Shown piece by piece: positions 8,972 through 19,100 of a DNA stretch of 50,581 nt. Source of the DNA: Phormidium tenue FACHB-886 (GTDB taxonomy: Bacteria > Cyanobacteriota > Cyanobacteriia > Elainellales > Elainellaceae); assembly GCF_014764505.1 (NCBI RefSeq), contig NZ_JACXWX010000033.1, forward strand, positions 1 through 50,581. The letters are read 5' to 3'. The position numbers and the translations under genes are program-made. Every line of letters starts with the position of its first letter. Position 1 is the first letter of the stretch. Under the pieces are notes generated by a model. The model searched no databases, was not told where the DNA came from, and saw only the letters and a program-made list of their open reading frames with translations.

Positions 8972-9934
8972 ATGAATCCGAAGCTTAAACGCCGAAACGT
9001 TTTACTGAGTATTTTGGCATGGGCAGGAAGCCAATTCGCTCATTCTGCCCGTGCAAACCAGCCGGAGGTAGAGCCTACCCAACTTTCGCAAATGCCGGAA
9101 CGAAATCTGGGCAAAACTGGGGTCCGTGTTCCCATCTTGGGATTAGGAGGAGCAGGACAAACTCCACTATCCTGGGAGAATTCTGAGGCGCAAGCGGTTG
9201 CGGTAATTGAGCGCGCCTTGGAGCTAGGAATTCGCTACATTGATACATCTGCAAACTATGGTCCTAGTGAAGAATATCTGGGCAAGGTGGTGCCTGCCTA
9301 TCGCTCAAGTATCTTTCTAGCTACGAAAACTGGGGAACGCGATCGAGATGGAGCGTGGCGAGAGTTAGAGCGATCGCTGCAACGGCTAAAAACCGATCGA
9401 CTAGACCTTTGGCAGTTGCACAACGTGGCTTACACAGAGCAATTGGATGCAATTTTCAGTGCTAATGGAGCAGCTAAGGCGCTTGAAGAAGCGAAACAGC
9501 AAGGTATTGTGCGATTCGTTGGCATTACCGGACATCATGATCCAGCCATTATTGTTGAGGGAATTCGACGCTATCCCTTTGATACAACCTTGATTCCCAT
9601 TAACGCTGTGGATAAGCATCATCCCGAATCTTTTATTACCACCGCTCTGCCGGTTACCCGCGAGCAGCAGGTTGGGGTAATTGCCATGAAAGTGCCTGCT
9701 TATGGTCGGTTGCTTAAACCCGGTTTGTTAGAAGGAATGCATCAAGCATTGGGATACTCTCTGTCACAAGAGGGGGTTGACTGTTGTGTGATTGCTGCTG
9801 AAACCGTAGAACAGCTAGAAGCCAACGTCAAAGTAGCACAAGCCTTTCAACCCCTTAATGCTGAGGCATTGGCAGCGATCGAGCAGCGCACTGCGTCGGT
9901 CTATGAGGAAATGAGTTTCTTCCGCAATTGGTAG
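8972..9934 (+). CDS. Exported aldo/keto reductase family protein
   Basis: About 320 residues. It begins with a signal peptide (MNPKLKRRNVLLSILAWAG, cleavage likely after AHSARA) whose paired arginines suggest, but do not prove, Tat export of a folded NADPH enzyme. The TIM-barrel follows: MPERNLGKTGVRVPILGLGGAG, then catalytic residues in IDTSANYGPSEEYLG (Asp, Tyr), LATKTG (Lys) and WQLHNVA (His). AKR enzymes reduce carbonyls with NADPH. ATG at 8972 is preferred over TTG at 8873 because it gives the signal peptide. The SMP-30 gene starts 29 bp after its stop, so the two look co-transcribed and both act outside the cytoplasm. Confidence 0.88.
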   Translation: MNPKLKRRNVLLSILAWAGSQFAHSARANQPEVEPTQLSQMPERNLGKTGVRVPILGLGGAGQTPLSWENSEAQAVAVIERALELGIRYIDTSANYGPSEEYLGKVVPAYRSSIFLATKTGERDRDGAWRELERSLQRLKTDRLDLWQLHNVAYTEQLDAIFSANGAAKALEEAKQQGIVRFVGITGHHDPAIIVEGIRRYPFDTTLIPINAVDKHHPESFITTALPVTREQQVGVIAMKVPAYGRLLKPGLLEGMHQALGYSLSQEGVDCCVIAAETVEQLEANVKVAQAFQPLNAEALAAIEQRTASVYEEMSFFRNW

Positions 9935-9963
9935 GTCATCCTTGTCGATTAAGCATTTGGCGC

Positions 9964-10992
9964 ATGAAACGATCCTCATTTCTTCGTCTAGGGGTCTTCC
10001 TAATGTCAACAGCCTTCTGTAGCGCTGCCTCGCTGCGTGAACAGCAGGATGAATCCTCCCCTACAGTTGGCAGCATTCGACGTTATGATCCAGGACTCGA
10101 TCGGCTCCTACTACGCGATGCCACGGTCGAAGTTGTTGCCTCTGGATTTGAGTGGTCGGAGGGGCCTGTCTGGATTAAGAATGGCGGATTTTTGCTTTTT
10201 TCTGATGTTCCCCGCAATGCCGTGATGAAGTGGCATGAACAGACAGGAGTGAGCCTGTTTATGCAGCCATCTGGCTATACAGGAGTAGCGGAATATGGTG
10301 ACGGGATGGGCAGCAATGGGCTGTTGCTAGACGGACAAGGGCGGCTAGTGCTGTGTGAGCATGGCGATCGTCGAATTTCTCGTTTAGCCTGGGATGGAGG
10401 CAAGCAAACCCTGGTTGATAGCTACAGGGGAAAGCGCCTCAACAGCCCTAATGATGCCGTGTTTCACTCAAATGGAGATTTATATTTTACCGATCCGCCT
10501 TATGGGTTGCCTGGGTATGTCAACGATCCGAGACGGGAATTAGAGTTCTGTGGTGTGTACCGTTTATCCGCTGGAGGTGAGGTCACCCTACTCTCACAAG
10601 AAATGACCTTGCCCAATGGTATTGCCTTCTCCCCAGATGAAAAAACGCTTTATGTAGCGCAATCAGATCCACAACAGGCAATTTGGAAAACATTTCCAGT
10701 GAATACAGATGGTACATTGGGCGAGAGCCGAATTTTCTATGATGTGACACCAGCAGTTGGAAAGCTGCCGGGGCTACCGGACGGAATGAAAATTGACCAT
10801 GAAGGTAATGTTTTTGCAACCGGTCCGGGTGGGGTTTACATATTTGCTCCAGACGGAACCCGCTTGGGGCAGATTGAACTTGATGTTGCAGCGTCGAATT
10901 GCGCTTGGGGAGATGATGGCTCAGTTTTGTACATTACGGCTGATAGCTATCTTTGCCGTCTGAGAACGAATACACGAGGGCTAGGGTGGTGA
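9964..10992 (+). CDS. Exported SMP-30/gluconolactonase-like beta-propeller
   Basis: About 342 residues. A signal peptide (MKRSSFLRLGVFLMSTAF) is followed by the SMP-30/gluconolactonase six-bladed propeller. The metal-binding signature is visible: the Glu of FEWSEGPVW, the Asn-Asp of RLNSPNDAVF, and NGIAFSPDEKTLYVAQSD with a later DG (LPDGMKIDHEGN). Family members hydrolyse sugar or other lactones with Ca or Zn. With the exported aldo/keto reductase just upstream, a periplasmic lactone or sugar-acid route is likely. ATG at 9964 is preferred; a TTG at 9928 overlaps the upstream gene and would spoil the signal peptide. Confidence 0.87.
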   Translation: MKRSSFLRLGVFLMSTAFCSAASLREQQDESSPTVGSIRRYDPGLDRLLLRDATVEVVASGFEWSEGPVWIKNGGFLLFSDVPRNAVMKWHEQTGVSLFMQPSGYTGVAEYGDGMGSNGLLLDGQGRLVLCEHGDRRISRLAWDGGKQTLVDSYRGKRLNSPNDAVFHSNGDLYFTDPPYGLPGYVNDPRRELEFCGVYRLSAGGEVTLLSQEMTLPNGIAFSPDEKTLYVAQSDPQQAIWKTFPVNTDGTLGESRIFYDVTPAVGKLPGLPDGMKIDHEGNVFATGPGGVYIFAPDGTRLGQIELDVAASNCAWGDDGSVLYITADSYLCRLRTNTRGLGW

Positions 10993-11116
10993 TGACTGAA
11001 CCTTTTCTGTAGAGCTAGACAGCAGCAGACGCATGACGGATATATCCGCCAATCTGATTCCTGCTTTATTGCTTAGATCGCCCAGAGCAGGCAGCGTTCT
11101 GGGTAGAACGAGCAAC

Positions 11117-11150
11117 AACGTATAAATAAAGTAAACGTATAAAGAAGTAA
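11117..11150. repeat. 17-bp imperfect direct repeat
   Basis: AACGTATAAATAAAGTA is followed directly by AACGTATAAAGAAGTAA, a two-copy array 117 bp upstream of the response regulator start. Possible binding site or promoter element. Confidence 0.4.
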
Positions 11151-11217
11151 TAGATTTTTTGCGTTAGGCCAAATACCGCCCTATTTTCCTGGCTAAGATT
11201 ATGCTGAAGTGAGCTTT

Positions 11218-11247
11218 TAGTAGCTTCTAGTAGCTTCTAGTAGCTTC
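11218..11247 (+). repeat. Three perfect 10-bp direct repeats (TAGTAGCTTC)
   Basis: TAGTAGCTTC occurs three times head to tail, one helical turn per copy, ending 19 bp before the ATG of an OmpR-type response regulator gene. OmpR/PhoB regulators bind 10-11 bp direct repeats, so this is a candidate autoregulatory array. Confidence 0.6.
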
Positions 11248-11266
11248 GTGGTAATTGAAACTGCCC

Positions 11267-12802
11267 ATGAGAGTTTTGCTGATTGAAGACGACAAAGCGA
11301 TCGCTGAGCTACTAAGACAGTCCTTAACGGCACAACACTACTTGGTTGAGGTTGCAGCAGATGGGCAAGCCGGATGGGATCTGGCAGAAGCGTTTGAATA
11401 TGACCTGATCCTACTAGACTTGATACTACCGAAGTTAGACGGCATTCGCTTCTGCCGACGATTGCGCGCTCAAGGGAATGGTCGATCACAGTTGCTGAAT
11501 CAAAATACACCCATCCTTTTGATGACGGCTGAGGATGGCAGCCGTCACCGAGTCGCAGGGCTAGATGCCGGGGCTGATGACTATATCGTGAAGCCCTTCG
11601 ATTTGGACGAACTGCTGGCGCGAGTTCGAGCGCTGCTGCGGCGAGGTAGGGTTGAGCGATCGCCCCTGCTGGAATGGAAACAGTTGCAATTAGACCCTAG
11701 TGCTTGTCAGGCTAGCTATAAGGGTCAGCCCTTTCATCTCAGCTCAAAGGAATATAGCCTGTTAGAGCTTTTTCTACGGCATCCTCAACGCATTTTTAGC
11801 CATGGCGCGTTAATCGAGCATCTTTGGGCGTTAGAGAATACTCCGACTGAGAATGCGGTTCGAGCGCAAGTCAAAGGGTTACGGAAGCGGCTCAAGGAAA
11901 TTGGCGTTGAGGACTGGCTTGAGACGGTCTATGGATTAGGGTATCGGTTAAAGGACGCGGGGGGCGTCAGGGAAACAGTAGTTGAAAGAGGCGAGGCAGA
12001 AATATCCCATCAGCCCACTTCTCCTTTGCTTCGCGGCTCTACGTCCATCAATGCCTTTTGGAAGCAGTATCAGGCACAATACTGCGATCGCCTTTCGATC
12101 ATCGAACAGGCGATCGCCGCCCTGCAAACTAATACCCTAACGGAGCAACTCCGACAGCAGGCACAACGAGAAGCGCATACGCTGAAGGGCTCGCTGGGTC
12201 TGTTTGGGCTGGATAAGGCATCTGAGCTGTCTCAGGAACTTGAGCAACTGTTTAAGAGCGATCGGTTAGAGCAGCAGCAAAGGCGTTTGTCCGAAATAGC
12301 ATCAAGTTTACGGCAAGTCTTAGAACAACCGTCTGAAACAACACCAGCCGCTGAAGTACTCAATTCCAATATTCCCCCTCAAAAGCTTGTACTACCCCAG
12401 CGATCGCAGCTGCTGATTGTAGACGATGATGCCCAACTCTTAAGCATCGTGCAAGCCATGCTGCAGCCTTGGGGTTTTCAGATTGCCCTACTCAGTGATC
12501 CTCAGCAGTTCTGGAGCACCTTAGAAGCAGTGAAACCCGATCTGCTGATGCTGGATGTTGAATTGCCGGAAGCTAATGGAATCGATTTGTGTCAAGAGAT
12601 TCGCAGCGATTTGCACTGGGAAGATCTACCAATTCTAATAATTTCCGCCAGCACCGATGATGAGACGATACAACGGGTGTTTATGGCAGGGGCAGACGAT
12701 TATGTCAGTAAACCCATCCGAGCCGCAGAACTGGTGGCACGAGTAATCCGACGATTAGAACATGCAATGGTCGTGAAAAAATTACGGGGTCTGGAGAAGT
12801 AA
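11267..12802 (+). CDS. Response regulator REC-wHTH-Hpt-REC
   Basis: A 511-residue multi-domain regulator. REC1 (1-120) has acidic pair D8/D9, phosphoacceptor D51 (LILLDLILPKLDG) and Lys in VKPFD. An OmpR-type winged helix spans 135-225 (FHLSSKEYSLLELFLRHPQ, then LETVYGLGYRLKD). A histidine phosphotransfer domain covers about 255-350 with H304 in REAHTLKGSLG. REC2 (375-490) has phosphoacceptor D430 in LLMLDVELPEANG and SKPI. It can bind DNA and also relay phosphate, so it may integrate two kinases. ATG at 11267 is chosen over TTG at 11255 because MRVLLIEDD is the canonical REC start. No kinase gene is adjacent. Confidence 0.93.
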   Translation: MRVLLIEDDKAIAELLRQSLTAQHYLVEVAADGQAGWDLAEAFEYDLILLDLILPKLDGIRFCRRLRAQGNGRSQLLNQNTPILLMTAEDGSRHRVAGLDAGADDYIVKPFDLDELLARVRALLRRGRVERSPLLEWKQLQLDPSACQASYKGQPFHLSSKEYSLLELFLRHPQRIFSHGALIEHLWALENTPTENAVRAQVKGLRKRLKEIGVEDWLETVYGLGYRLKDAGGVRETVVERGEAEISHQPTSPLLRGSTSINAFWKQYQAQYCDRLSIIEQAIAALQTNTLTEQLRQQAQREAHTLKGSLGLFGLDKASELSQELEQLFKSDRLEQQQRRLSEIASSLRQVLEQPSETTPAAEVLNSNIPPQKLVLPQRSQLLIVDDDAQLLSIVQAMLQPWGFQIALLSDPQQFWSTLEAVKPDLLMLDVELPEANGIDLCQEIRSDLHWEDLPILIISASTDDETIQRVFMAGADDYVSKPIRAAELVARVIRRLEHAMVVKKLRGLEK

Positions 12803-13370
12803 GCTGTCATGGTGAGCAAAATGCGATAAATCAGCGCCCATGTTGTTGCGGTGCTATCTTTTCTTGCGACTATCGGTACCCATTACATTCACTCTATTTT
12901 ATCTGGCGCTCGCCATCACTGCTTGAGTTAATGATGCAGAATTCGGATTGAAACAATAGCTCTTTCCGTTCTCTCTATGGAGCACTTTTGTTTGCTGCTC
13001 GCTTATTCGCTTAAAACTGCTAAGTAGCTAGGCGAAAATGAACTTCCGAACGCTTGTTTCTTGATTTCCAGGAGAACCAAGCCTATCTTAAAGGTTTGGG
13101 TAATCTTTTTGATAAAAATCTTCTTAACATGCAGCACCTAAAGATGCAACCGAAGATTCTCAAAGGGTTAAGCAGTCCATTCGCTAGCTATGGGTGTAAG
13201 TTCTCAGCTTTGAAGGAGCCAGAATCCGTAAGATAGGCGTCAAACATCTGATTAGACTTACCCACCCTGTGCACTGTTCTGGTGGTCCTGAATATTGAAC
13301 ATAGGTTTGACTAGGTTCAATCGTTCAACTCCGTAAGTCCTGTCCCTCTCTAAAGTTCGGAACTCTTATA
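12803..13370. other. Intergenic region without a supported gene
   Basis: 568 bp between two + strand genes. A 60-codon frame at 13054-13236 shows no family resemblance. No terminator, tRNA or riboswitch was recognised. Confidence 0.4.
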
Positions 13371-14357
13371 GTGCAGACGACAACTATCCTACAGCTTGCT
13401 CAACAGGGACAACCTCAGGCGATCGCCGCTCTCATCAACCAGATGCTGCGATCCAAAGGCATTACAGCTAAAGTCACTGTTAAAGAACGAACCTTAAAAA
13501 TTCTACTAGAAGGTAGCACTGTACCTGACCAAGCATCTTTAACAGCTTTTGTTTTGAAGGGTGTAACGAGCCTAAAGATCCAGACACTCAACAAGCTGCA
13601 AATTTTTGGCAAAAGTACTGATCAACCAACTGCTGCCTGGACTCAAGTCTATTCACTAAACTCAACCAGCACTGAACCAGACATCGTTGTGGACAGTAGT
13701 GCTCAAAATGCTAACCCAATTTCCACTACAGATGCTTCTGCAGCGACCGGAGTATCAGCGCTATCCAATAATCTAGAGGCGATCGCAGATCTGCTGAATC
13801 GGGCGATCGCTGATGACCAAATTACCATCAAGACAACTCAAGAAGATAAACTACTTAAGATTATTGTTGAAACCAACAAGTTTATAGATGGGCAGTCCTT
13901 TGCTTCAAGAATTCATCAAGAGTTAAAAGTAGCTGATCTATCCAATTTTGAAACAGTAAGTATCTACAAGCAAAAACCTAAGGGTCAGCACAGCTTCCAA
14001 ATCAAATCTTTCACACTCACTGCACCAGAAGGCGAGGCAACTCAACCAAGGACATCCCAAGAAGATACGCTACAGTTAAGCATTAACAGCCGAGAACTTT
14101 CTGGTGAAAAAAGAACCAGTAGGCTGAACAATCAAGCGGCGACCAAGCCCAAACTCAAAATCAGGCGCTTGATTTCAGTTGGAGTGATAGGAGTCTTGGC
14201 TGCATTTTTCATCATTAGAACATTGAAGCGGATGCTCTTTGTGATTTGGCTATCTCCTGCCCTTGGGGGCTTTAGCCTAATTCTGGGGCTTGTCATTTTA
14301 TGGAGAGCCTGGAGTATCCTGCGTCCTCTCCTGCTAGCACTTTTAAGAGACGAATAG
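13371..14357 (+). CDS. Cyanobacterial membrane protein with duplicated N-terminal domain
   Basis: A 328-residue protein of unknown function. Two related segments are visible. Residues 1-105 begin ILQLAQQGQPQAIAALINQM and run through GITAKVTVKERTLKILLEG. Residues about 125-225 contain ALSNNLEAIADLLNRAIADD and KLLKIIVETN. This element, with its AIAALIN/LLNRAI core, recurs at the N-termini of many cyanobacterial proteins. A polar linker follows, then two C-terminal transmembrane segments (about 265-282 and 289-312), so the duplicated domains should face the cytoplasm or be tethered to the membrane. The start is GTG with no strong Shine-Dalgarno. The repeat reading is mine; no enzyme motif is seen. 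Confidence 0.7.
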   Translation: MQTTTILQLAQQGQPQAIAALINQMLRSKGITAKVTVKERTLKILLEGSTVPDQASLTAFVLKGVTSLKIQTLNKLQIFGKSTDQPTAAWTQVYSLNSTSTEPDIVVDSSAQNANPISTTDASAATGVSALSNNLEAIADLLNRAIADDQITIKTTQEDKLLKIIVETNKFIDGQSFASRIHQELKVADLSNFETVSIYKQKPKGQHSFQIKSFTLTAPEGEATQPRTSQEDTLQLSINSRELSGEKRTSRLNNQAATKPKLKIRRLISVGVIGVLAAFFIIRTLKRMLFVIWLSPALGGFSLILGLVILWRAWSILRPLLLALLRDE

Positions 14358-14784
14358 AATTTACAGCTTCTAAATGTGGCATAACTAAGCTTTTTTCTCA
14401 CTTATTCTTTCTCAATCCGGGTATGACTTGACCAACCGAACTGCCTAGGCTACTCATTCTGATATAGAATCAAGCCTCCCTGGGATATGGATATACATTC
14501 GCTTGAAATACTGAAAGATGAAGGACTGAAGAAATTAGAATCTGCCATTTCAAAGAGCATCTGGAATACCGACTAAAGCTGGCTTCCGATCAAACTGATG
14601 CAGAATCGCGCTGTCTGATTTCAGCTCTGCCATGTCTGTTAGGTTCTGCAGGAGGTGCGGCATACCGTTGTAACGTCCATGCTTCACTCTCCAGGTAATG
14701 TTTCTATTCGTAGCAAAACGCTCAACTCTCTAGGCAGAACTGTAGTATCTTCTGAGCTGTTCATATCCATTACTGCTTGCTCTA
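14358..14784. other. Intergenic region upstream of binding-protein gene
   Basis: 427 bp with no supported gene. It was examined for a TPP or guanidine riboswitch because of the following NMT1/THI5-type gene; neither set of conserved boxes was found. Confidence 0.4.
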
Positions 14785-15813
14785 ATGTCGATCCACCGTC
14801 GGTCTTTCCTCAAATTTTCTGGCTATTGCGGCGCAACAGCTCTGTTAACTACTACAGGTATGCTGAGACCTTCTCAATCCCTAGCGGCAGACGTTGCTCC
14901 CTTAACAATGCAGCTTGACTGGAAATTCAATGTCCAGTTTGCCGGATTGCTGCTAGCCGATTACCTGGGGCTCTATCAACAAAAAGGTCTCAATGTCACC
15001 CTCAACCCTTGGCAGTCTGATATGGTGGTGCCGGAGGTGGTGAGCGAAGCTCCCTTGACCATCGGATGCTCTGAGCAAAATCTGATTTTGGAAGCCCAAG
15101 CCAAGGGTGCTCCCCTCAAAGCGATCGCCACCATGTTTCAGTCCTCTCCCTATGCGCTGATGGCGCTACCGGACAGCGGCATTACGACCCTTCGCGATCT
15201 GATTGGCAAGCGGGTAGGGATTCACCTCGATGGCGTTAAGGTGATGGAGTTAGTCAAGGGCGTTAACGGGTTGCAGCCAGAAGATATTGAGATCGTCGAA
15301 ATTCCCTACGAAAATAAGCTTGAGCGCTTAATTAGCGGTGAGTTTGCAGCGCTTCAGTGCTATGCCGTTGATGAGCCGATCGCTTTTGCCCAGAAGGTTG
15401 GCAAAGAGGCAACCCTCATGCCGATGGATCAATACGGCTATAAAGCATATGCTCAAGTGTTTTTCACCACTGACCGCTTGCTCAATCAGCAGCCAGAACA
15501 GATCAAAGCCTTCTTAGAAGCTAGCTTTGAGGGTTGGCAGCGAGCCTTTGCGGATGTGTCCGGTACAGCTGAAATCATTGCTAAACGCTATGCTGAAGCA
15601 GGCAGTAAGTACACCAATGTTGAGTATCAACAACAGTCATTGGAATTGGTGAAGCAGTATGTCATGCGTGGTATAGCAGCAGAGCAGCTAGGCGTGATCT
15701 CTCCGGCACAGTGGCAGCAAGCCGCTGATATGATGGTTCAGTACGACATCATTGGGCAGAGCCCTGTTATGGAAAGCAGTTTGGACTTGAGTCTATGGGG
15801 TGGAAATTCCTAA
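14785..15813 (+). CDS. NMT1/THI5-like ABC transporter substrate-binding protein
   Basis: A 342-residue periplasmic binding protein. The N-terminus HRRSFLKFSG is a textbook Tat motif (RRSFLK), followed by a hydrophobic stretch and likely cleavage after SLAA. The mature part opens LTMQLDWKFNVQFAGLLLADYLGLY, typical of NMT1/THI5-like proteins that bind thiamin precursors, nitrate, sulfonates or related small N/S compounds. Other family marks are LIGKRVGIHLDG and the lobe-crossing region IEIVEIPYENKLERLISGEF. No ATPase or permease is adjacent; the nearest matching ones are at 21929-23609, on the same strand. Pairing with them is plausible but inferred. The ligand is unknown. Confidence 0.88.
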   Translation: MSIHRRSFLKFSGYCGATALLTTTGMLRPSQSLAADVAPLTMQLDWKFNVQFAGLLLADYLGLYQQKGLNVTLNPWQSDMVVPEVVSEAPLTIGCSEQNLILEAQAKGAPLKAIATMFQSSPYALMALPDSGITTLRDLIGKRVGIHLDGVKVMELVKGVNGLQPEDIEIVEIPYENKLERLISGEFAALQCYAVDEPIAFAQKVGKEATLMPMDQYGYKAYAQVFFTTDRLLNQQPEQIKAFLEASFEGWQRAFADVSGTAEIIAKRYAEAGSKYTNVEYQQQSLELVKQYVMRGIAAEQLGVISPAQWQQAADMMVQYDIIGQSPVMESSLDLSLWGGNS

Positions 15814-16161
15814 GCTTAAGGAGATTCCTAGATTCTCTGGTATCAAGGAAGGAGAAGGGATTTTGTCAGCCAAAACAGGTAGAGGGCAAGCTGAAAAAGC
15901 CTAGCGCCTGGGAGCTTGTTCACCCATACCTATGCTTTCCCAAAACTAAAGTAGCCAGCCTGGGTCGTAGATTAAACTCCTTCTCCGCCGTTGATTGGCA
16001 TCGGTTCAAGCTGGATGACATCTGCGGTTCTTTTGTCAAACTAATCGCAAACTGATCGCAGAGCTAGTTCAAAGATGCCAGGACAGCGTAACATCGTCTA
16101 GCCTTACTCCTGCTGACCAGAACCACGAGAGACTTAAGATGGAGGAGAGGGAGGACTGCGA
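15814..16161. other. Intergenic region upstream of hybrid kinase
   Basis: 348 bp; nothing recognised except the strong Shine-Dalgarno GGGAGGA just before the kinase ATG. Confidence 0.4.
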
Positions 16162-19100
16162 ATGAACGGACAGAGAACGAGCCCCTTTCCCAAGTTTGGG
16201 GAGATGGGAACACGCATGCAGGCATTGGATTGGGCACAAACTCCAGTAGGTGCTGTAGAGTCCTGGTCGCAAAGTTTGAAATCAACCGTTCGCACGCTGT
16301 TAGGCTCACGTTATCCGATGATCCTGCTGTGGGAGCAGGAACTGATCCAGATCTACAACGATGCCTACATCAATTTGATTGGCACAAAACATCCCTATGC
16401 ACTGGGACGATCGATCCGCGAAACCCAAGCTGAATCCTGGGACGTGATCGGACCCATGATCACAGAAGTAATGACCACTGGGATTCCCAACTGGGTGGAA
16501 GACCAGATGCTGGCGGTGAATCGATCGGGCTACAACGAGGAAGCTCACTTTAGCCTGTCTTACAGCGCGGTCGAAGATGACGCAGGTGTGATTCGCGGGA
16601 TGCTCTGCGTCTGTAGTGAAGTGACCCAGCAGGTGCTAGGAGAGCGGCGTTTGCGCCTGCAGCGTGATCTATCAGCACGGGCAGGTGAGACGCGCAGCGT
16701 AGACGCGACCTGTCAGGATATTCTGGCTGCGATCGCCGAATATCCGCTGGATGTGCCGTTTGCCTTAATCTATTTGCGCGATCCGGACGATGAAATTCTG
16801 CATCTGCAGGGCAGCGTGCGGGTGGGCAATCAGGAGATTGCCCCAACATCTGTCTCGCTAGCAGAATCGACGGATCGATGGTCTTTGGCAAAAGTCATGG
16901 CGGGGCAGACCGAGATCGTAGGAGGGCTTGACCGTGACCTGGCCATTCTGGGTGGGCCCTGGAGCGAAAGCGTGCATCAAGCAATTGTATTGCCTATCCC
17001 ATCGTCCAACGTGGCGACGCCGTTAGGGACTCTGATTTGTGGTATTAATCCTAACCGTGCTCTGGATGAAGGCTACCAATCGTTCTATGAGCTTTTGGCT
17101 GGACAGGTCTCGGTGTCTATCCGCAACGCTCAGGCTCATGAAGAGGAACGCCGCCGCGCCGAGATGCTGGCAGAAGTCGATCGGGCAAAAACGGTTTTCT
17201 TCTCTAATGTCAGCCATGAGTTTCGCACCCCGCTGACCTTAATGTTGAATCCGCTTGAAGATGTGCTCCAGAATGGCAACTTGTCTGCCATGGAACGAGA
17301 ACAAATTACGGTGGCACATCGCAACAGCCAGCGTCTGTTAAAGTTAGTCAACACATTGCTCGACTTCTCTCGCATCGAGGCAGACCGCATTCAAGCCGTT
17401 TATGAACCGACAGATCTGGCAAGCCTGACTGCTGATCTGGCTAGTGTTTTTCGATCGGCGATCGAGAAGGCAGGCTTACAGCTTGTTGTGGATTGCCAAC
17501 CGCTGCCTGAACCTGTGTATGTCGATCGACAAATGTGGGAGAAGGTTATGCTCAATCTGCTCTCTAACGCCTTCAAGTTCACTTTTGAAGGGCAAATTTC
17601 AGTTTCATTGCGCTCTGTAGATGCTGTGGTTGAGCTGGTTGTTAAAGACACAGGAACTGGCATTCCAGCGCATGAACTGCCTCATTTGTTTGAACGATTC
17701 CATCGAGTTGCCGGGGCGCAGGGTCGATCTTACGAAGGCTCAGGCATTGGATTGTCGCTGGTACAGGAATTGGTCAAGCTGCATGGGGGTACGGTAGCCG
17801 CGAGCAGCGTTGTGGAGGAAGGGAGTACTTTTGTTGTGCGGCTACCAAGGGGGTGTGCTCACCTGCCAGCAGAACAGATTCAACCTGCGCGAACTCAGGC
17901 TTCATCTGCTTCAAGCACAGCGCCTTATGTCGAAGAAGCTTTGGGGTGGGTTTTAGAGCGCAGAGAAGATTCAGTAGCTTTACCTCAGCGCTCTTCTGCC
18001 CGGATTTTGTTAGCCGATGACAATGCCGATATGCGTCATTATCTGCAACGGCTCCTGAGCGAATACTATGACGTGGAAGCGGTTGCTGATGGGCAAGCTG
18101 CCCTGGAAGCGGCTTGTACTCAAATTCCTGATTTAGTGCTAACCGATGTAATGATGCCCGGACTTGACGGTTTTGGGCTACTCCGAAAGCTCCGGGCTAA
18201 TCCACAAACCCGTGAGATTCCGATTCTGCTACTCTCGGCGCGGGCGGGTGAAGAAGCTGCTGTTGAGGGATTGGAAGCGGGAGCCGATGATTATCTGGTC
18301 AAGCCTTTTAGCGCGCGAGAACTGTTGGCAAGGGTGGCAACAAATTTAGAGTTGGGTCGATCGCGTCAGGCTGCCAGCCAACAGCGCTTTCGCTTTCTGG
18401 CAGAATCGATTCCTCAAATGGTTTGGACCGCTGATGCTCAGGGTTGGGTCGATTATTACAGCCCCTGCTGGTTTGACTACACTGGACTAACTCTGGCACA
18501 AACTCAGGGGTTAGGATGGCAAAATATCATTCATCCTGACGATCGTACCCGCAGTATCGAGACGTGGAATCAAGCCGCTGAAAACGGGACAAGCTACGAC
18601 GTTGAACATCGCTTGAGACGAGCAGATGGCAGCTATCATTGGCATCTGACTCGTGCCCTTCCCATGTTTGATGAGCAGGGTCAAGTTATTCGCTGGTTTG
18701 GCACTTGTACAGATATTACCGATCGCAAGCAAGCCGAAGCCGAGCGAGAACAACTGCTGCACCAGGCACAAACAGCAAGGGAAGCAGCTGAACGGGCCAA
18801 TCGCATTAAAGATGAATTTTTGGCAGTGCTATCCCATGAGTTGAGATCGCCTCTTAACCCGATTTTGGGTTGGTCAACGCTCCTCCTCAATCAAAAGCTG
18901 GATCAAACCAAAACCACTCAAGCCTTGAGTACAATCGCGCGAAATGCCAGGTTACAATCTGAACTTATTGAAGACCTACTCGATGTGTCCCGCATTCTGC
19001 AGGGCAAACTCAGCCTGAATGTTAGCTCGGTCAATCTCACATCAGTTGTTCAAGCAGCACTGGAAACGGTGCGCTTATCGGCTGAAGCTAGATCAATTCA

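Noticed and set aside
13054-13236. 60-codon + strand frame
   Set aside because: No similarity and no ribosome-binding site; likely chance.
13240-13370. tRNA-like GGTTCAATC segment
   Set aside because: No acceptor stem or cloverleaf could be drawn.
14600-14784. TPP riboswitch upstream of the NMT1/THI5-like gene
   Set aside because: The conserved CTGAGA and related boxes are absent.
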